Assembly: GCA_902767455.1 (NCBI GenBank)
Contig: CACXHH010000017.1
Location: 1-7,471, forward strand
DNA length: 7,471 nt
Source: an uncultured Eubacteriales bacterium
GTDB lineage: Bacteria > Bacillota > Clostridia > Christensenellales > Borkfalkiaceae
Reading direction: 5' to 3'
The stretch's first letter is position 1. Each line of letters opens with the position of its first letter. This document shows, piece by piece, positions 1-5,644 of the stretch. A program made the translations under genes and the position numbers. Below the pieces are notes generated by a model. That model was given only the letters and a program-made list of their open reading frames with translations, did no database searches and had not been told where the DNA came from.

Positions 1-659
1 AAAAGAGCGCAGACAGCGGCAAGAGCCGAAGAAGCGGTAAATCTTATGACGATGTATACGAGCATTACGACTATAGCAACGAGAAGAGCTATAATAGCTT
101 TGGAGATAAGGCTGCCCGCCGCAGAAGGACCAACGATGTAAGCCGTAACGAATTTTTCGTTAGTGTCGGGAAGAGTTGCGCCTGCGGCTACGAAAGTAGC
201 GTTTGCGGCAACGCCTTCTTTACCTTCGACGAGTTCGTTTATCTTTTCGGTGATTTCGTTGGAAAGGTCGATCTTGACGAAATCGATAAACTCTTCGCTC
301 GTGTTGTCGTTTACGGTAGCGCCCTTGTACTGGTTGGCTATTCTCCATTCAAAGGTAATGCCTTCGGTGGAGTTGGAAGTAGTCATTTCGCCTTCGACTC
401 TCAGACCGTATTCGTTGTTCGCAAGGATATTGCCGACTTCGGTTTTGATGACCTTCTGAACTTCGGCGTCACGCGCGTAAGTGGAAAGGTCGAGATCGAT
501 TACGGCGCCGCCGGTAAAGTCGATACCGAAATTCATTACGTTACCGCCGCCGAGCACTCTGACGAGCATGAATATACCGCCGAGAAGCACCACTACGAGA
601 GCGATGCAGATAAACATCTTAAACTTTTCAACGATTTTCAATTCTTTGTTCTTAAGCAT
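1..659 (-). CDS. secF: Protein translocase subunit SecF, 3' part missing at the window edge
   Basis: SecF pairs with SecD in the cytoplasmic membrane and uses the proton motive force to help pull proteins out of the SecYEG channel. About 219 residues are visible from the ATG at 657-659; the family usually has about 290-320. A membrane helix lies at about residues 16-36, followed by the hallmark FGIDFTGG (44-51), a long extracytoplasmic domain, VGPSA (176-180), a second helix (about 186-206) and RFTASSALAAVCAL before the cut. The start is firm: GGGAGGA lies about 7 bases upstream inside the last secD codons, and the ATG overlaps the secD stop by 8 bases, implying coupled translation. The stretch between DFTGG and VGPS is about 125 residues, which looks longer than I recall for E. 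coli SecF. The remaining helices lie outside the window. Confidence 0.96.
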   Translation of the reverse strand, partial: MLKNKELKIVEKFKMFICIALVVVLLGGIFMLVRVLGGGNVMNFGIDFTGGAVIDLDLSTYARDAEVQKVIKTEVGNILANNEYGLRVEGEMTTSNSTEGITFEWRIANQYKGATVNDNTSEEFIDFVKIDLSNEITEKINELVEGKEGVAANATFVAAGATLPDTNEKFVTAYIVGPSAAGSLISKAIIALLVAIVVMLVYIVIRFTASSALAAVCAL

Positions 660-1926
660 TTTTCGGTTCCTCCCTCTTCAAGTTGAAGAACTTGTCCTTC
701 TTTTCCTGCGCGGGGAGCGCCGCCATTATCTTAAGATACCATCTCGTGATGAAGATGGACGTCAGCATAGAGATAACTACGCCGATAAGAAGCGTTATCG
801 CGAAGCCTTTAATCGCACCAGTCGTAAGGAAGTACAGAACGATGGAAGCAAGAATGGTCGTAACGTTGGAGTCGATAACCGTGATAACGGCGCGCTTGAA
901 GCCCGAATCAACGGCGGAAACCATAGTCTTGCCGCCTGCGTATTCACGTTTTACCCTTTCAAAGATAACGATGTTCGCGTCGACCGCCATACCTATCGAA
1001 AGAAGTATACCGGCAATACCGGGAAGCGTGAGCTGGACGCCGGGAACTATCGCAAGGAATATCACGAACAGAAGCGTATAGATAACGAGAGCGATATCCG
1101 CCGCAACGCCCATACCCCTGTAATAAAGGATCATTATGATAAAGATTATAAGCAGACCTATAGCGCCCGCGAGCAAGCTCTTGGAAACAGCCGTTTCACC
1201 GAGCCTTGCGCTTATGCTGCGCTGTTCGGAAACTTCGTATTCGATAGGAAGCCTACCGCTGTCGATGACCGCCGCGAGAGATTCTGCTTCGTCGTAAGTG
1301 AAAGTACCTTCGATCTTAGCGGAAGAGCTCGTGATCTGACCGTTGACCTGCGGGCTGGACACTACGTCGTCACCGAGGTAGATGTACAGCTTTTTATCGC
1401 TCGAAGCGTAAACGGTTGCCGTAGCTTCGCTGAACTTGGAAACGCCCGTTTCGGTGAAGTTCATTATAACTACGTATTCGCCTTCTTCGTAACCTACGTA
1501 TGCGGAAGTGATATCGTCGCCGTTAAGATATACGGTGCCGCTCGAATCGCGGAAAGTTATGGTACCGGTACTACCGATGATTTCGAGAACTTCGTCGTCG
1601 TTATCAACGTCCGGAACTTCGACTCTTATTTTGTTACCGTCCTGAACGGTGATAACCGCTTCGGTGTAACCTTTTTTATCGAGACGCGTTCTTAAAATAG
1701 TCTGAGCTTCCTCGATAACGTCATCCGTGCTTTCGCTGGTGTCCTGCGGGGTGAGAACTACGTAGTAGCCGCCCTTAAGGTCGATACCCTGACCGATAAG
1801 GCTCATAACCGAGTTATAGTCCTTGATCGAACCGGGGATCGGGAAACTGCAAAAGCAAGCTACCGCCATTACCGCTACGATAATGCCGGTAAGAATAAGC
1901 AGAAAGATTGATTTGCCTCTACTCAT
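652..1926 (-). CDS. secD: Protein translocase subunit SecD
   Basis: SecD is the partner of SecF in the membrane complex that completes Sec-dependent export using the proton gradient. The 424-residue product is the usual length for a Firmicutes-type SecD separate from SecF and lacks much of the large extracytoplasmic domain of E. coli SecD. It has an N-terminal membrane helix (about 6-27), the signature GIDLKGG (47-53), an extracytoplasmic domain (about 60-240) ending near DSGRLPIEY (222-230), then five helices (about 251-398). The family motif at 303-324 includes GMAVDAN and IFER; its Asp316 corresponds to the conserved intramembrane aspartate implicated in proton coupling in SecDF. The ATG has a strong AGGAGG (1931-1936) four bases upstream. 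Its own SigA-like promoter lies about 100 bp upstream, and secF follows with an 8-base overlap. Confidence 0.98.
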   Translation of the reverse strand: MSRGKSIFLLILTGIIVAVMAVACFCSFPIPGSIKDYNSVMSLIGQGIDLKGGYYVVLTPQDTSESTDDVIEEAQTILRTRLDKKGYTEAVITVQDGNKIRVEVPDVDNDDEVLEIIGSTGTITFRDSSGTVYLNGDDITSAYVGYEEGEYVVIMNFTETGVSKFSEATATVYASSDKKLYIYLGDDVVSSPQVNGQITSSSAKIEGTFTYDEAESLAAVIDSGRLPIEYEVSEQRSISARLGETAVSKSLLAGAIGLLIIFIIMILYYRGMGVAADIALVIYTLLFVIFLAIVPGVQLTLPGIAGILLSIGMAVDANIVIFERVKREYAGGKTMVSAVDSGFKRAVITVIDSNVTTILASIVLYFLTTGAIKGFAITLLIGVVISMLTSIFITRWYLKIMAALPAQEKKDKFFNLKREEPKNA

Positions 1927-1959
1927 GTTGCCTCCTGAAATAGGTAAGTTCTAATTAGT

Positions 1960-1985
1960 CTTGTCCACGGACGCCCGCTCACAAG
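1960..1985 (-). promoter_or_regulatory. Weak hairpin in the secD 5' leader
   Basis: On the minus strand CTTGT (1981-1985) can pair with ACAAG (1960-1964), and CGG (1975-1977) with CCG (1968-1970) around a GCGT loop, with a mostly unpaired 3x3 segment between. It lies within the expected secD leader, 24 bases upstream of the Shine-Dalgarno sequence. The stem is short and there is no U-tract, so it is not a terminator. It may have no function. Confidence 0.2.
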
Positions 1986-2019
1986 AAAAGAGAACACCCG
2001 TTAAAACATATACCATTAT

Positions 2020-2048
2020 ATTATAACTTTATCTTGTCTTAAAGTCAA
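2020..2048 (-). promoter_or_regulatory. SigA-type promoter of secD-secF
   Basis: On the minus strand TTGACT (2043-2048) is followed after exactly 17 bases by TATAAT (2020-2025), a near-consensus housekeeping promoter. A second TATAAT overlaps it at 2015-2020. Transcription would begin at about 2010-2014, giving a leader of roughly 85-90 bases before the secD ATG. The -35 box lies inside one arm of an AT-rich inverted repeat (2044-2070), which could be an operator or the end of an upstream terminator. Confidence 0.75.
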
Positions 2049-2070
2049 TATTTTTTTCAAAATATTCGAC
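2044..2070. repeat. AT-rich inverted repeat overlapping the secD -35 box
   Basis: AATATTTT (2047-2054) and AAAATATT (2059-2066) form an 8-bp perfect stem, extended by GTC (2044-2046) with GAC (2068-2070) across a one-base bulge at 2067. As minus-strand RNA the loop reads GAAA. One arm covers most of the secD -35 hexamer (2043-2048). It could be a regulator binding site or an AU-rich transcript end; the sequence does not decide between them. Confidence 0.45.
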
Positions 2071-2075
2071 GGTTT

Positions 2076-2096
2076 TTTTAACAAAAAACGTTAAAA
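2076..2096. repeat. Short inverted repeat in the secD upstream gap
   Basis: TTTTAAC (2076-2082) and GTTAAAA (2090-2096) form a 7-bp perfect stem with a 7-base A-rich loop. On the minus strand the stem is followed by three more Ts (2073-2075). It is AT-rich and weak by itself, but sits between two other inverted repeats. Confidence 0.35.
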
Positions 2097-2097
2097 T

Positions 2098-2139
2098 TTC
2101 GCGGCGGACAAAAAAACGGCGTTTTTTTAGTGCCGCGAA
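2098..2139. repeat. Nested inverted repeat, possible terminator or attenuator
   Basis: TTCGCGGC (2098-2105) and GCCGCGAA (2132-2139) form a perfect 8-bp outer stem. Inside it AAAAAAAC (2110-2117) and GTTTTTTT (2121-2128) form a second 8-bp stem with a three-base loop. Read on the minus strand, CGGC (2132-2135) could instead pair with GCCG (2117-2120), which is followed at once by seven Ts: a short intrinsic-terminator shape. The two pairings exclude each other because they share one arm. It may end transcription from the TIGR04086-type gene, whose stop codon is about 140 bp upstream, or modulate readthrough into secD. Function is inferred. Confidence 0.45.
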
Positions 2140-2210
2140 GAAAAAAATGTCGACGAAAAGACGATAAAACTACCTTATAACGGTATACGTCGTTCACGTT
2201 TGTCCTACTT

Positions 2211-2239
2211 ATATTACCATATAACCGAAAATTTTTCAA
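2211..2239 (-). promoter_or_regulatory. Candidate second promoter upstream of secD
   Basis: On the minus strand TTGAAA (2234-2239) is spaced 17 bases from TAATAT (2211-2216). The -35 matches five of six consensus bases and the -10 four of six. A transcript from here would start near 2204 and pass through all three inverted repeats before reaching secD. AT-rich gaps give such matches by chance, so this is tentative. Confidence 0.25.
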
Positions 2240-2277
2240 ACGCTTTATCGGCGCAAATGAAATTTAACTTAGTTATT

Positions 2278-2646
2278 TTACTTTTTTTTGAGATTTACGG
2301 CGAGAACGCCCGCCACCGCGCCTACGATAAGGCAGTACGACAAATCGATAAGCAGACTTACCGACAGAGAAAAATCCGCGGCTATAAGCGCAAAAATAAC
2401 GTTGGCAAGCAAAAAGTAGAACAAACCCACGAAAGCCCCGCGTAAAAGCCCTTTTCCTTCCGTCGAAAATACGACGCAACCGATACACAGCGACAAAAGC
2501 TTTATAACGTAGTTTATAGGGCGGATAAAAGAGTCGGGCAGCCCCGTTGCTGTGACGATAAGCGAAAAAACGAGCACGGCGCCGAGGCTTATCCCCACGG
2601 CGACGAGTACGGAAGCCGTAACGCTCAAAAAGAGTTTTTTATCCAT
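2278..2646 (-). CDS. Small four-helix membrane protein, TIGR04086/DUF3792-like
   Basis: This 122-residue hydrophobic protein has four predicted membrane helices (about 7-32, 44-61, 68-90 and 97-117) and short charged ends (MDKK at the start, LKKK at the end). The segment KGLLRGAFVGLFYFLL (65-80) and the position between yajC and secD fit the TIGR04086/DUF3792 membrane protein family of Clostridia, whose function is unknown. I chose the ATG at 2644-2646 because GAGG (2654-2657) lies seven bases upstream. An in-frame start at 2718 would lie inside yajC and put a hairpin-encoded segment in the protein, which is less likely. That GAGG is inside a 14-bp hairpin, so translation may be controlled by RNA folding. 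It starts 52 bp after yajC and is probably transcribed with it by readthrough. The family call comes from recognition of sequence and context, without a profile search. Confidence 0.85.
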   Translation of the reverse strand: MDKKLFLSVTASVLVAVGISLGAVLVFSLIVTATGLPDSFIRPINYVIKLLSLCIGCVVFSTEGKGLLRGAFVGLFYFLLANVIFALIAADFSLSVSLLIDLSYCLIVGAVAGVLAVNLKKK

Positions 2647-2649
2647 AAC

Positions 2650-2681
2650 AAAACCTCGCACACTATCGTATGCGAGGTTTT
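2650..2681 (-). terminator. 14-bp hairpin between yajC and the TIGR04086-type gene, burying its ribosome binding site
   Basis: Positions 2650-2663 and 2668-2681 form a 14-bp stem with a four-base loop. In minus-strand RNA the single imperfect pair (2661 with 2670) is a G-U wobble; on the plus strand it would be a C-A mismatch, so the fold suits minus-strand RNA better. The GC-rich core ending in GAGG and TTTT resembles an intrinsic terminator 18 bases after the yajC stop. The same GAGG is the only Shine-Dalgarno candidate for the downstream gene, seven bases before its ATG. It may therefore act as a partial terminator, a translation-blocking hairpin, or both. Confidence 0.65.
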
Positions 2682-2698
2682 TAAAGTATATTCCGATA

Positions 2699-3193
2699 TT
2701 ATTCTTCGTCGGAAGCATTTTCGGCGGCTTCTTCCGTTTGTTCTTCCGTCGTTTCTTCTACGGAAGTTTCTTCCGAAGTCGTTGCGTTACCGAACACGTC
2801 TTCGCTCGGCAGCTCGTCGGGAAGCGTTTCAGCGGCTTCCTTCTTGAAAATATGAGCGATAGTCGCCTTTTCGATGGTGACGTAACCGGGGTGCTCGTCG
2901 GAGCCGGTTTTGACGACGAACATTCCGTCGGGAAGGACTTCGACTATCTCGCCGTACCAACGACCGATGGTCATTATTCTGTCGCCTACTTTTAAGGCGC
3001 TCATCATATCGTCAAGTTCTTTTTCCTGTTTCTTTCTGCGATTGTTCGAGAAAAGGAAGTAAACGACCATCAAAGCTATGATCGCGAGAAGCATTATCCA
3101 GGTACCGTATTTTGCAAAGAAACTGTTGTTCTGACTTGCGTTTGCAACTGCCGAAGTCGTCTGCGAAGACGCGGCGAGAAAACTAAAAAGCAT
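2699..3193 (-). CDS. yajC: Preprotein translocase subunit YajC
   Basis: YajC is a small single-span membrane protein associated with SecDF and the Sec translocon; its exact role is unsettled. The 164-residue product has a short polar N-terminus, one helix (about 31-48), the basic stretch NNRRKKQEKELDDM, then the family core ALKVGDRIMTIGRWYGEIVEV (residues 66-86, cytoplasmic) through VTIEKATIAHIF (105-116). After residue 118 comes a tail of about 45 residues rich in Glu and Thr, low-complexity and probably disordered. Many YajC proteins are about 85-120 residues, so this tail is the main oddity. The usual Gly-Gly after TIG is replaced by Arg-Trp (RWYG). The ATG at 3191-3193 has GGAGG (3199-3203) five bases upstream; a TTG at 3205 overlaps that site and is rejected. 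It has its own promoter. Confidence 0.95.
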   Translation of the reverse strand: MLFSFLAASSQTTSAVANASQNNSFFAKYGTWIMLLAIIALMVVYFLFSNNRRKKQEKELDDMMSALKVGDRIMTIGRWYGEIVEVLPDGMFVVKTGSDEHPGYVTIEKATIAHIFKKEAAETLPDELPSEDVFGNATTSEETSVEETTEEQTEEAAENASDEE

Positions 3194-3223
3194 TTTGACC
3201 TCCAAATTATTCGTCTTTTTAAT

Positions 3224-3252
3224 ATAATACTAAATTATTACCGTTTTTGCAA
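3224..3252 (-). promoter_or_regulatory. SigA-type promoter of yajC
   Basis: In the 87-bp gap after tgt, minus-strand TTGCAA (3247-3252) is spaced 17 bases from TATTAT (3224-3229). The -35 matches four of six consensus bases and the -10 five of six. Transcription would begin near 3217, leaving a leader of about 25 bases that contains GGAGG. The 10-bp palindrome CGTTTAAACG (3262-3271) lies just upstream and could be a binding site. No clear terminator for tgt is visible, so readthrough into yajC is also possible. Confidence 0.55.
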
Positions 3253-3280
3253 GCGTTTTAACGTTTAAACGGCAAATTGA

Positions 3281-4414
3281 CTATTTTGCCGCGGGCGGAG
3301 CGTAGTCGTTTTGCTTTGCGTAAAACTCCGCGACGTATTCGGCAACGTAGTCGCCGAGAATAGCTTCGCGCATGCCGCGCATGAGTTTTAACAGATAGTG
3401 CGTGTTGTGAAGGCTTAAAAGCATTCCGCCCATCATCTCGCCGACGTTTATCATGTGGCGAAGGTAGGCTTTTGTGTAATGCTTACAGCAGTAACAATCG
3501 CATTCGTCGTCGAGCGGGGTGAAGTCTTCTTTGTAAATACCGTTGCGGACTACGACTTTACCGCGCGAAGTAAGCGCCGTGCCGTTTCGGGCTATTCTCG
3601 TTGCGAGCACGCAGTCGAACATATCTATTCCGCGAAGAGTGCCTTCGATAAGGCAGTCGGGGCTTCCTACGCCCATAAGATAGCGCGGAACGTACTGCGG
3701 ATAAAAGGGAAGCATAGAATCGAGCACGTCGTACATTACTTCCTTGGGCTCGCCTACCGAAAGTCCGCCTATACCCATACCGTATTTAACGTAAGGCTTG
3801 GTGCGTTCAAGGCTTTGAGCGCGAAGGTCTTTAAAGACGTTACCCTGCACTATGGGAAACAGAGCTTGCTCGTCGTTATTATGATACTTACAGCAACGAT
3901 CGAGCCAGTGAAGCGTTCTCTCCATCGCCACGCGTGATTTTTCGTGATCGTAACCGAAGGGAGAACACTCGTCAAACGCCATAATGATATCGGCGCCGAG
4001 ATTGTTTTCTATCTCTATCGCGCGCTCGGGAGTGATGAAGTGACGGCTCCCGTCGACGTTGGACTGAAACATTACGCCTTCGTCCTTTATGTCGTTGAGT
4101 TTTGCGAGCGAAAACACCTGAAATCCGCCGCTGTCGGTCAGGATAGGGTGATCCCAGTTCATAAACTTATGAAGCCCGCCGGCTTTTTTGACTATTTCGT
4201 CGCCCGGGCGCATGTACAGGTGATAGGTGTTGGCAAGGATTATCTTCGCGCCTATTTCTTCGAGATCGCGCGGAAAAACGCCCTTGACGGTCGCTTGCGT
4301 TCCGACGGGCATGTATATAGGCGTGGGAATATCTCCGTGCGGCGTATGCAAAACGCCCGCTCTCGCGCCGCTATGCTCGTCTTGTTTGATGATTTCGTAA
4401 CTGAATTTTTCCAT
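3281..4414 (-). CDS. tgt: tRNA-guanine transglycosylase (queuine tRNA-ribosyltransferase)
   Basis: Bacterial Tgt exchanges guanine at position 34 of tRNA-Asp, -Asn, -His and -Tyr for preQ1, the committed tRNA step of queuosine synthesis. The 377-residue product is full length (E. coli about 375). Visible motifs are MPVGTQATVKG (35-45), ILTDSGGFQVFSL (91-103) with the base-recognition/catalytic Asp94, FDEC (147-150), PIVQG (187-191), GGLSVGEP (216-223) and GIDMFDCVLATR (262-273), where Asp267 aligns with the E. coli nucleophile Asp264. The zinc site is complete: Cys305, Cys307, Cys310 and His336 in the C-x-C-x2-C-x25-H spacing. Retained Cys150 and Val220 resemble preQ1-type enzymes more than eukaryotic queuine-type ones. 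The start is fixed by an in-frame TAA immediately before the ATG, yet no Shine-Dalgarno sequence is visible. queA lies 207 bp upstream in the same direction. Confidence 0.98.
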   Translation of the reverse strand: MEKFSYEIIKQDEHSGARAGVLHTPHGDIPTPIYMPVGTQATVKGVFPRDLEEIGAKIILANTYHLYMRPGDEIVKKAGGLHKFMNWDHPILTDSGGFQVFSLAKLNDIKDEGVMFQSNVDGSRHFITPERAIEIENNLGADIIMAFDECSPFGYDHEKSRVAMERTLHWLDRCCKYHNNDEQALFPIVQGNVFKDLRAQSLERTKPYVKYGMGIGGLSVGEPKEVMYDVLDSMLPFYPQYVPRYLMGVGSPDCLIEGTLRGIDMFDCVLATRIARNGTALTSRGKVVVRNGIYKEDFTPLDDECDCYCCKHYTKAYLRHMINVGEMMGGMLLSLHNTHYLLKLMRGMREAILGDYVAEYVAEFYAKQNDYAPPAAK

Positions 4415-4621
4415 TTATTGCAAATAATCGATTTATTTTTCGTCGCGTATTACCGTCGCGAGGCTTTGCGGAAACGAAGAAATGCGCCGCTTATAACGAA
4501 ACGAACTTCTCCGTCGCTTTTTAGAAACGAGTTAAGCAAGGCTCGCGAGACGTTTTGGATGAGATAGACACATGCGGTCATCGAATTCAAAACGTCGAGC
4601 AGAAACGCAGCGTAACGAAGT
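4415..4621. other. 207-bp gap between queA and tgt
   Basis: The gap contains no recognised gene, no clear promoter and no intrinsic terminator. A minus-strand 43-codon frame (ATG at 4579-4581, stop at 4450-4452) is the longest candidate; it has no Shine-Dalgarno sequence and matches no family I recognise. The palindrome CTCGCGAG and two copies of CGTCGCG (4441-4447 and 4454-4460) are present. The last 26 bases before tgt are strongly AT-rich. I saw no preQ1 riboswitch core. Confidence 0.6.
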
Positions 4622-5644
4622 TTATAAAAAGAGACAGGCGTCGCCGAAGGAAAAGAAACGGTACCTCTCCTTTACCGCTAATTCGTAGAGTTCAAGCGTT
4701 TTTTCTCTTCCGAGAAAAGCCGAAACGAGCATAATTAAAGTCGATTCCGGAAGATGAAAATTAGTAACAAGCTTATCCACGCATTTAAACTTATACGGCG
4801 GATAGATGACTATCGACGTGTCGCCCGAACAAGCTTTGACGAAACCGTTTTCGTCGGCGACCGTTTCGAGAGTGCGAACGGCCGTCGTGCCGACGGCGAC
4901 TATTTTTTTGCCCGCCGCCTTTGCGTCGTTTATAAGCCTAGCGTTATACTCGTCTATCTTGTAATACTCGGTGTGCATTTCGTGCTCTTCAACGTTTTCG
5001 ACCTTTACCGGTCTGAACGTTCCGAGCCCGACGTTTAGCTGAACTTCTGCAAACCCGACGCCCTTATCTTTGAGCCTTTGGATAAGCTCACGCGTAAAAT
5101 GCAAGCCTGCCGTGGGTGCCGCCGCGCTGCCTTCTTCCTTGCAGTACACCGTCTGGTAGCGCGACTGATCTTTGAGTTTTTCTTTTATGTATGGCGGAAG
5201 CGGCATTTCGCCGACTTTGGAGAGAATATCTTCAAACACGCCGTCAAACTTGAACGAGATAATACGCCCGCCGCCTTCGGCTATATCTTTTACGGTGAAA
5301 GACAATTCGTCGTTGACTACGAAAGACGCGCCTGTTTTAGCGCGTTTGCCCGGCTTTACGAGAACTTCCCAGTCGGTGAGATTGAGCCTTTTCAAAAGCA
5401 GTATCTCCATTTTTCCGCCTGTAACGGATTTTGCGTAAATGCGCGCGGGATAAACTTTCGTGTTGTTCACGACGAAAAGGTAATTATCGTCAAAATAGTC
5501 GACGATATCGTGAAAAATGCGGTGTTCGACTTTGTCTTCGTCGCGGTGGTAGACGAGCATGCGCGAACTGTCGCGCGGCTCTGCGGGAGTCTGCGCGATA
5601 AGCTCTTCGGGAAGATCGTAATAAAAGTCTGAAGATTTAAGCAT
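4622..5644 (-). CDS. queA: S-adenosylmethionine:tRNA ribosyltransferase-isomerase QueA
   Basis: QueA transfers and isomerises the ribosyl part of S-adenosylmethionine onto preQ1 at tRNA position 34, giving epoxyqueuosine; it acts directly after Tgt. The 340-residue product is full length for the family. Recognisable segments are FYYDLPEELIAQ (7-18), PAEPRDSSRMLV (20-31), NNTKVYPAR (60-68), GEMPLPPYI (145-153), EGSAAAPTAGLHFT (171-184), GLGTFRPV (206-213), AVGTTAVRTLE (250-260), TNFHLPESTLIMLVSAF (294-310) and RYRFFSFGDAC (327-337). I chose the ATG at 5642-5644: GAGG (5651-5654) lies six bases upstream and the start overlaps the ruvB stop by 8 bases. A longer frame beginning at 5695 would add an unrelated 17-residue N-terminus inside ruvB and is rejected. 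Translation is probably coupled to ruvB. Confidence 0.98.
   Translation of the reverse strand: MLKSSDFYYDLPEELIAQTPAEPRDSSRMLVYHRDEDKVEHRIFHDIVDYFDDNYLFVVNNTKVYPARIYAKSVTGGKMEILLLKRLNLTDWEVLVKPGKRAKTGASFVVNDELSFTVKDIAEGGGRIISFKFDGVFEDILSKVGEMPLPPYIKEKLKDQSRYQTVYCKEEGSAAAPTAGLHFTRELIQRLKDKGVGFAEVQLNVGLGTFRPVKVENVEEHEMHTEYYKIDEYNARLINDAKAAGKKIVAVGTTAVRTLETVADENGFVKACSGDTSIVIYPPYKFKCVDKLVTNFHLPESTLIMLVSAFLGREKTLELYELAVKERYRFFSFGDACLFL

Larger units (their letters stand above)
1927..2277. other. 351-bp AT-rich gap between secD and the TIGR04086-type gene
   Basis: No convincing protein gene was found in this gap on either strand. It contains the secD leader and promoter, three inverted repeats in a row (2044-2070, 2076-2096, 2098-2139), a weaker upstream promoter candidate (2211-2239) and homopolymer A and T runs of seven. 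A GTG-started 39-codon frame on the minus strand (2078-2197) runs through the repeats and is judged unlikely to be real. The gap does not encode a cysteine-rich SCIFF-type peptide, which Clostridia often carry at this locus. Confidence 0.7.

Noticed and set aside
481..1695. Long 404-codon open frame on the plus strand opposite secD and the start of secF
   Set aside because: Its product is rich in charged residues with no recognisable motif, and it lies antisense to unmistakable secD; it is a by-product of the codon use of secD.
2078..2197. GTG-started 39-codon minus-strand frame before secD, with AGGA five bases upstream
   Set aside because: It runs through the inverted repeats and poly-A/T tracts, codes for a low-quality peptide, and its Shine-Dalgarno site would sit at or before the predicted transcript start.
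3191..3205. TTG start four codons upstream for YajC
   Set aside because: The TTG overlaps the GGAGG that serves the ATG at 3191-3193, which is ideally spaced.
3262..3271. Palindrome CGTTTAAACG after tgt as a terminator
   Set aside because: It has no loop and no following T-run on either strand; it may be chance or a small binding site.
3455..4567. Plus-strand frames of 160 and 207 codons opposite tgt
   Set aside because: They are antisense to a complete tgt with all catalytic and zinc residues and show no motif or ribosome binding site of note.
4415..4621. PreQ1 riboswitch before tgt
   Set aside because: I looked for the conserved preQ1-I core and an A-rich tail pairing with a short stem and saw neither in this gap or in the yajC upstream gap.
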